Below are positions 61,000-64,000 of a stretch of DNA of 64,000 nucleotides, in pieces. The stretch comes from Membranipora membranacea (taxonomy: Eukaryota; Bryozoa; Gymnolaemata; Cheilostomatida; Membraniporidae), in the NCBI GenBank assembly GCA_914767715.1, contig OU612075.1, positions 23,064,001 through 23,128,000 of the forward strand, given 5' to 3'. The position numbers and the translations under genes were made by a program. The notes under the pieces are model-generated. The model saw only the letters and a program-made list of their open reading frames with translations. It did not search any database and was not told the origin of the DNA. Every line of letters begins with the position of its first letter. Within the stretch, counting starts at the first letter, position 1.

Positions 61000-61700
61000 T
61001 ATAGCTCTATACAAATAACAGCTCATGCTGCCAGACAAGCCTAACTATAATTAACACTAGAAGAAGCAGCAGACAGACCACCTGAGCTCTATGCTTGGGG
61101 TACCATTGTTTTAATAAAATCACGATCAGCCAGCATTCCTGATAGAATAGAGTCTTATTGAACAAATATAAAAGCATCTCAAGTTGTTTTATTTTACCAC
61201 ACATCTGCTCTGATCGATAATCACTCATCAATCATCTCTCCCTCCTCTTACTGACACCTAATAGTAAAGTGCTCGATTCTGTCACTGATATATCAGTGTG
61301 ATCATTACCTGAGGTCACCAGGCCTCTAATAATGTATAAGACTCACTGTACAGTGAAGTTAGGTCTGATCTGCTCACATATCATATTACCACGGGATACC
61401 TGCTAACAGCTCAACACAAGCAGATATGTGGTGGGTGTCTGTGATCCAAAAATCTTACGGGCCTCTGTCAATTTATTTTATTATCCAGCATGATTCAAAC
61501 TCTAAAAACCATTATCCCTTTTGTAGTGCCCTAAATGGGTGGAAGTGGGGGTGGATTAATGAGACCATACTCTCCAATGGAGAAGATATGTAATGTAACT
61601 GCTATAGCTGTGACTATGATAATTGATCAGTTCACCTCTACAATAGTGAGTGATCGTGACATATGAGTGATCAAACCTGAATGTGTAAAAGATAGATAAT
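61000..61700. other. Intron remainder of the PLK4 pseudogene
   Basis: AT-rich with no additional exon recognised between the palindrome and the 61724-61887 exon. Confidence 0.4.
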
Positions 61701-62084
61701 CAGCTACAGTGATGATGACTTACGATGGCATTGCGAGTTCTCTGTCTGATTGGTCGAAGCCTGGCTGAAGAAAACGGAGATACAAGATCTGATATAGTTT
61801 CAGATCCATTCTGGTTTATATCCTGCTTGGGAGTGGACATTTGCCCTCCTCCCATCTCAGTCTCAGCTCTTTGTACAGGTCCATTGGCTATAAAAAGAGG
61901 AGTTATCACTGAGTGTACTTGTACATACTAAGGAGTAAAATATGGTAGTTGAAATGTGACCTGACAAATCCCAGTAAAGTACTACCAGGATTATAAGTAT
62001 TGAGTAAATTCATAAGTTTTATAATTGCTAAAAATGATAACATGTTAGTAAATGGATCCCAGTAAAGTAAGTTTACACACCGAA

Positions 62085-62102
62085 TACCCCCCCCCCCCCC
62101 CC
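62085..62102. repeat. C homopolymer, about 18 bases
   Basis: A run of C residues in an intron of the PLK4 pseudogene; the length is likely uncertain in the assembly. Confidence 0.8.
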
Positions 62103-62508
62103 ATAGATAAAAACCTATGAAGGAGCTAAATTAGACTGCATTGTTTAAAATGGCTGAATCATCTGTCAATTATATGCGGAAGATTACATTTGGAATTCCT
62201 TTCCTTTCAATAATTTTGCTAAGTAAATTGCTAAAATTTGCATTCAAAAATTTCATAGTGTGAAAAACTAAATCTATAATCAGATGAAAAAGAAACATAA
62301 CTGACAAATAAATAATTTAATTCATATCTTACATTACAAAAATACTTTTATTATTTAGAGTGTGTTATGTCCATTGAGTATCACCTATAATATAGAGCAT
62401 AAATATATAATACTTATAATAATGAAGGCCTTATCCTACCCGAGCAGTAGTAGTAGTTATTAGATGTAGTAGTTGTAGGTATATAACCACGCTGACGCGC
62501 TTCTGAGC

Positions 62509-63496
62509 CTGATGTATCCATATCAGCGGGAGATTAACAAGCTGACTCAGAATGTGTCACCAAATTATCAAATCTCATAATCACAGCTCACAGAATCACA
62601 ACTTTATCAATCGAAATATCCAACAAAACTAAACTTAGAGTAAAACAACCATTAATAGCCTAGAGAATAAACAAGAGAATTATCGATCAATTCATCAGAG
62701 CAGCTTTTATGTAGCATCATATTCAGCTGTATGTAATGATGATAATATCTATATGAGCTTATTATAAACAATCGGGCACTCAGTGCACTCAGTGTACTCT
62801 TGAGAGGCTCTGAGCGGCTGGAGAGTTTAAATACAACAAAAACACAAACACTCTCCCAACAAATATAATATAAGGGTAATACTATTTAAAACACTTATAT
62901 CTATTTCTACCGCTACTCTATTCATTATCAGTCAAGGAAATTAATGCACCTCAATTAATATAAGTATTTTAACAGGTACACTCTCTCACCCGCACATTAC
63001 ACAGCAGTCTGGAGGTAGACCATATAGGTCAGGCCTTTGATGGAGAAATCATTATTTGAATCTAATTGAATGCTGCCATTTCTCAAATAGATAATTTAAT
63101 CAATCAATTTTTTGGCCACAATCATAAAATTTATCATAAAATTATAAAATATAGAAATAATAGTGTGAAAGAGACACATGGAAAGCCACATAAATAAAAA
63201 TAACACCATGCAATAAGTGTGTTACTAATTGTTACAATATATAATACTAATAATAAAACAAATATCAAAATGAAACTAAATAATACAACAGAATAAGGAT
63301 ATACTAGTCACGATACTGATAATAATGAAAATCATAGTAACATTTATAAGTAATAAAAGTATTGAAGATAACTCTCAAAATAAAATTAAGACTGAGGATA
63401 CTATTACACCAACAAAATGATTAATTATATATATATATGTTATACTATGTAGTTATAATATGTGATGTTCAGTGTTGTATATATTGTATAACTAAC
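62509..63496. other. Intron of the PLK4 pseudogene
   Basis: AT-rich intron between the GSEARQRGYIPTTTT exon and the proline-rich exon; nothing recognised. Confidence 0.5.
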
Positions 63497-64000
63497 CTTT
63501 ATCATGTACGGATAGTTTATAATTAGATCTGACTCTGTGAGTTTCTGTACGAGAGACAGCGACAGAGGAGGAGGGGCCAGAGGCAGCGAATAGAGCTGGA
63601 GGAGGGATATAATCTGTACTTCTCTCCTTGCCTCCTCTCTGTACACCAGATGTTCTGTGCTCTGCGGGAGTACGTAGAGGGGGAGGTGGTGGACAGATAT
63701 CAGGCTTCCTCGATTCAGACTTAGATTTGGACTTATCCAGGAAATCTTTGTAGCTAATTGTAATCAGAGTGATTCGAGTTATAAATGTAAGTAACATAAG
63801 ATCAAGGAGTCTGGGAAAGGGCCACAAACAGCAGCTACTTAGTTCAACTCATTCAGCAGTGCCGCTATACTCGGTGAGTATGAAGTATAATAGTATAATA
63901 AGTTAATCGGGAAATAGGAGAGGGCTGACTGAGGGAGTTGATAGAGGCGGAGGGGATAATTGAGTATTTGAGGGGAGGGCTGCCGGAGGGGAGGATAGTA

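Larger units (their letters stand above)
53267..63753 (-). pseudogene. PLK4: PLK4 (polo-like kinase 4), polo-box half, unprocessed pseudogene
   Basis: Minus-strand exons: 63497-63753, 62440-62508, 61724-61887, 56400-56488, 55808-55950, 55249-55485, about 54817-55000, 54378-54663, 53763-53879, 53267-53348. They give a Pro-rich linker, then SARLRPIRQRTRNAI and LNILDDAEVCLEFM (start of the cryptic polo box). Next come LPRKYWKKYHYAFR and [20 protein letters not shown], and SRFTVIIGDR at the end of that module. YNSSDVIQRVYIKR, NDGCLWCPFDVGTRLAI and PPEVRDKLELL form polo box 3. PLK4 drives centriole duplication; the kinase half would lie right of the window. Lesions: TGA 55356-55358, a 1-base shift near 55315, TAA 54880-54882, TAA 54586-54588, and TAG 53869-53871 where Trp is usual. 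Some junctions also do not join in frame. Confidence 0.9.

Noticed and set aside
15178-63753. Stop-codon reassignment as the reason for in-frame stops
   Set aside because: All three stop codons appear at conserved positions together with frameshifts and a lost catalytic residue, while the SDR gene has none internally and ends in a normal TAA.

Overview
The window is AT-rich genomic DNA from an animal, most likely an invertebrate. It has GT-AG spliceosomal introns, long non-coding stretches, many transposon relics and satellite DNA. The recognisable gene families (an NAD-dependent SDR reductase, PDE2-type phosphodiesterase, RECQL5 helicase, PLK4 kinase) occur together in metazoans. I cannot name the phylum.

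Layout. (1) 2197-13316, plus strand: a dihydroflavonol-reductase-like extended SDR gene. Twelve exons join in a single open frame to about 688 residues; the first coding exon is not identified. Exon 3 has a duplicated 3' splice site at its left edge and a 31-copy, 36-bp minisatellite that multiplies its 5' splice site at its right edge. An 81-nt exon is present as two alternative copies, and the C-terminus is a long Glu/Ala/Lys-rich tail. (2) 15178-18571, plus: a PDE2-like gene with introns but with stops, a frameshift and a lost metal ligand. (3) 18.6-35.2 kb: gene-poor DNA with a GC-rich 438-bp tandem array (24.6-26.6 kb), a few orphan coding-like fragments and clustered inverted repeats. 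(4) 35304-38023, minus: a broken RECQL5-like gene, with a 6.3-kb foldback-type element (38101-44437) just upstream of it. (5) 47.26-49.65 kb: a 590-bp satellite in an ABAB dimer arrangement, followed by tRNA-derived fragments. (6) 53267-63753, minus: the polo-box half of a PLK4 gene with at least four in-frame stops. The kinase half would lie beyond the right edge. One of its introns holds a second foldback-type element (56734-59735) and a 0.7-kb palindrome.

How it fits together. Only the SDR gene looks able to make a protein. The other three conserved genes keep their exon-intron structure but are dead, so they are unprocessed pseudogenes. This suggests either a duplicated segment or a decaying, possibly poorly recombining region in which foldback elements, MITEs and satellites accumulated inside introns. 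The two foldback elements share a design: subterminal arrays of TTTTGCCA-like words in long inverted arms, 9-bp direct repeats outside, and captured non-LTR reverse-transcriptase fragments inside. Short tandem duplications over splice junctions recur, both in the SDR gene and in the PDE pseudogene.
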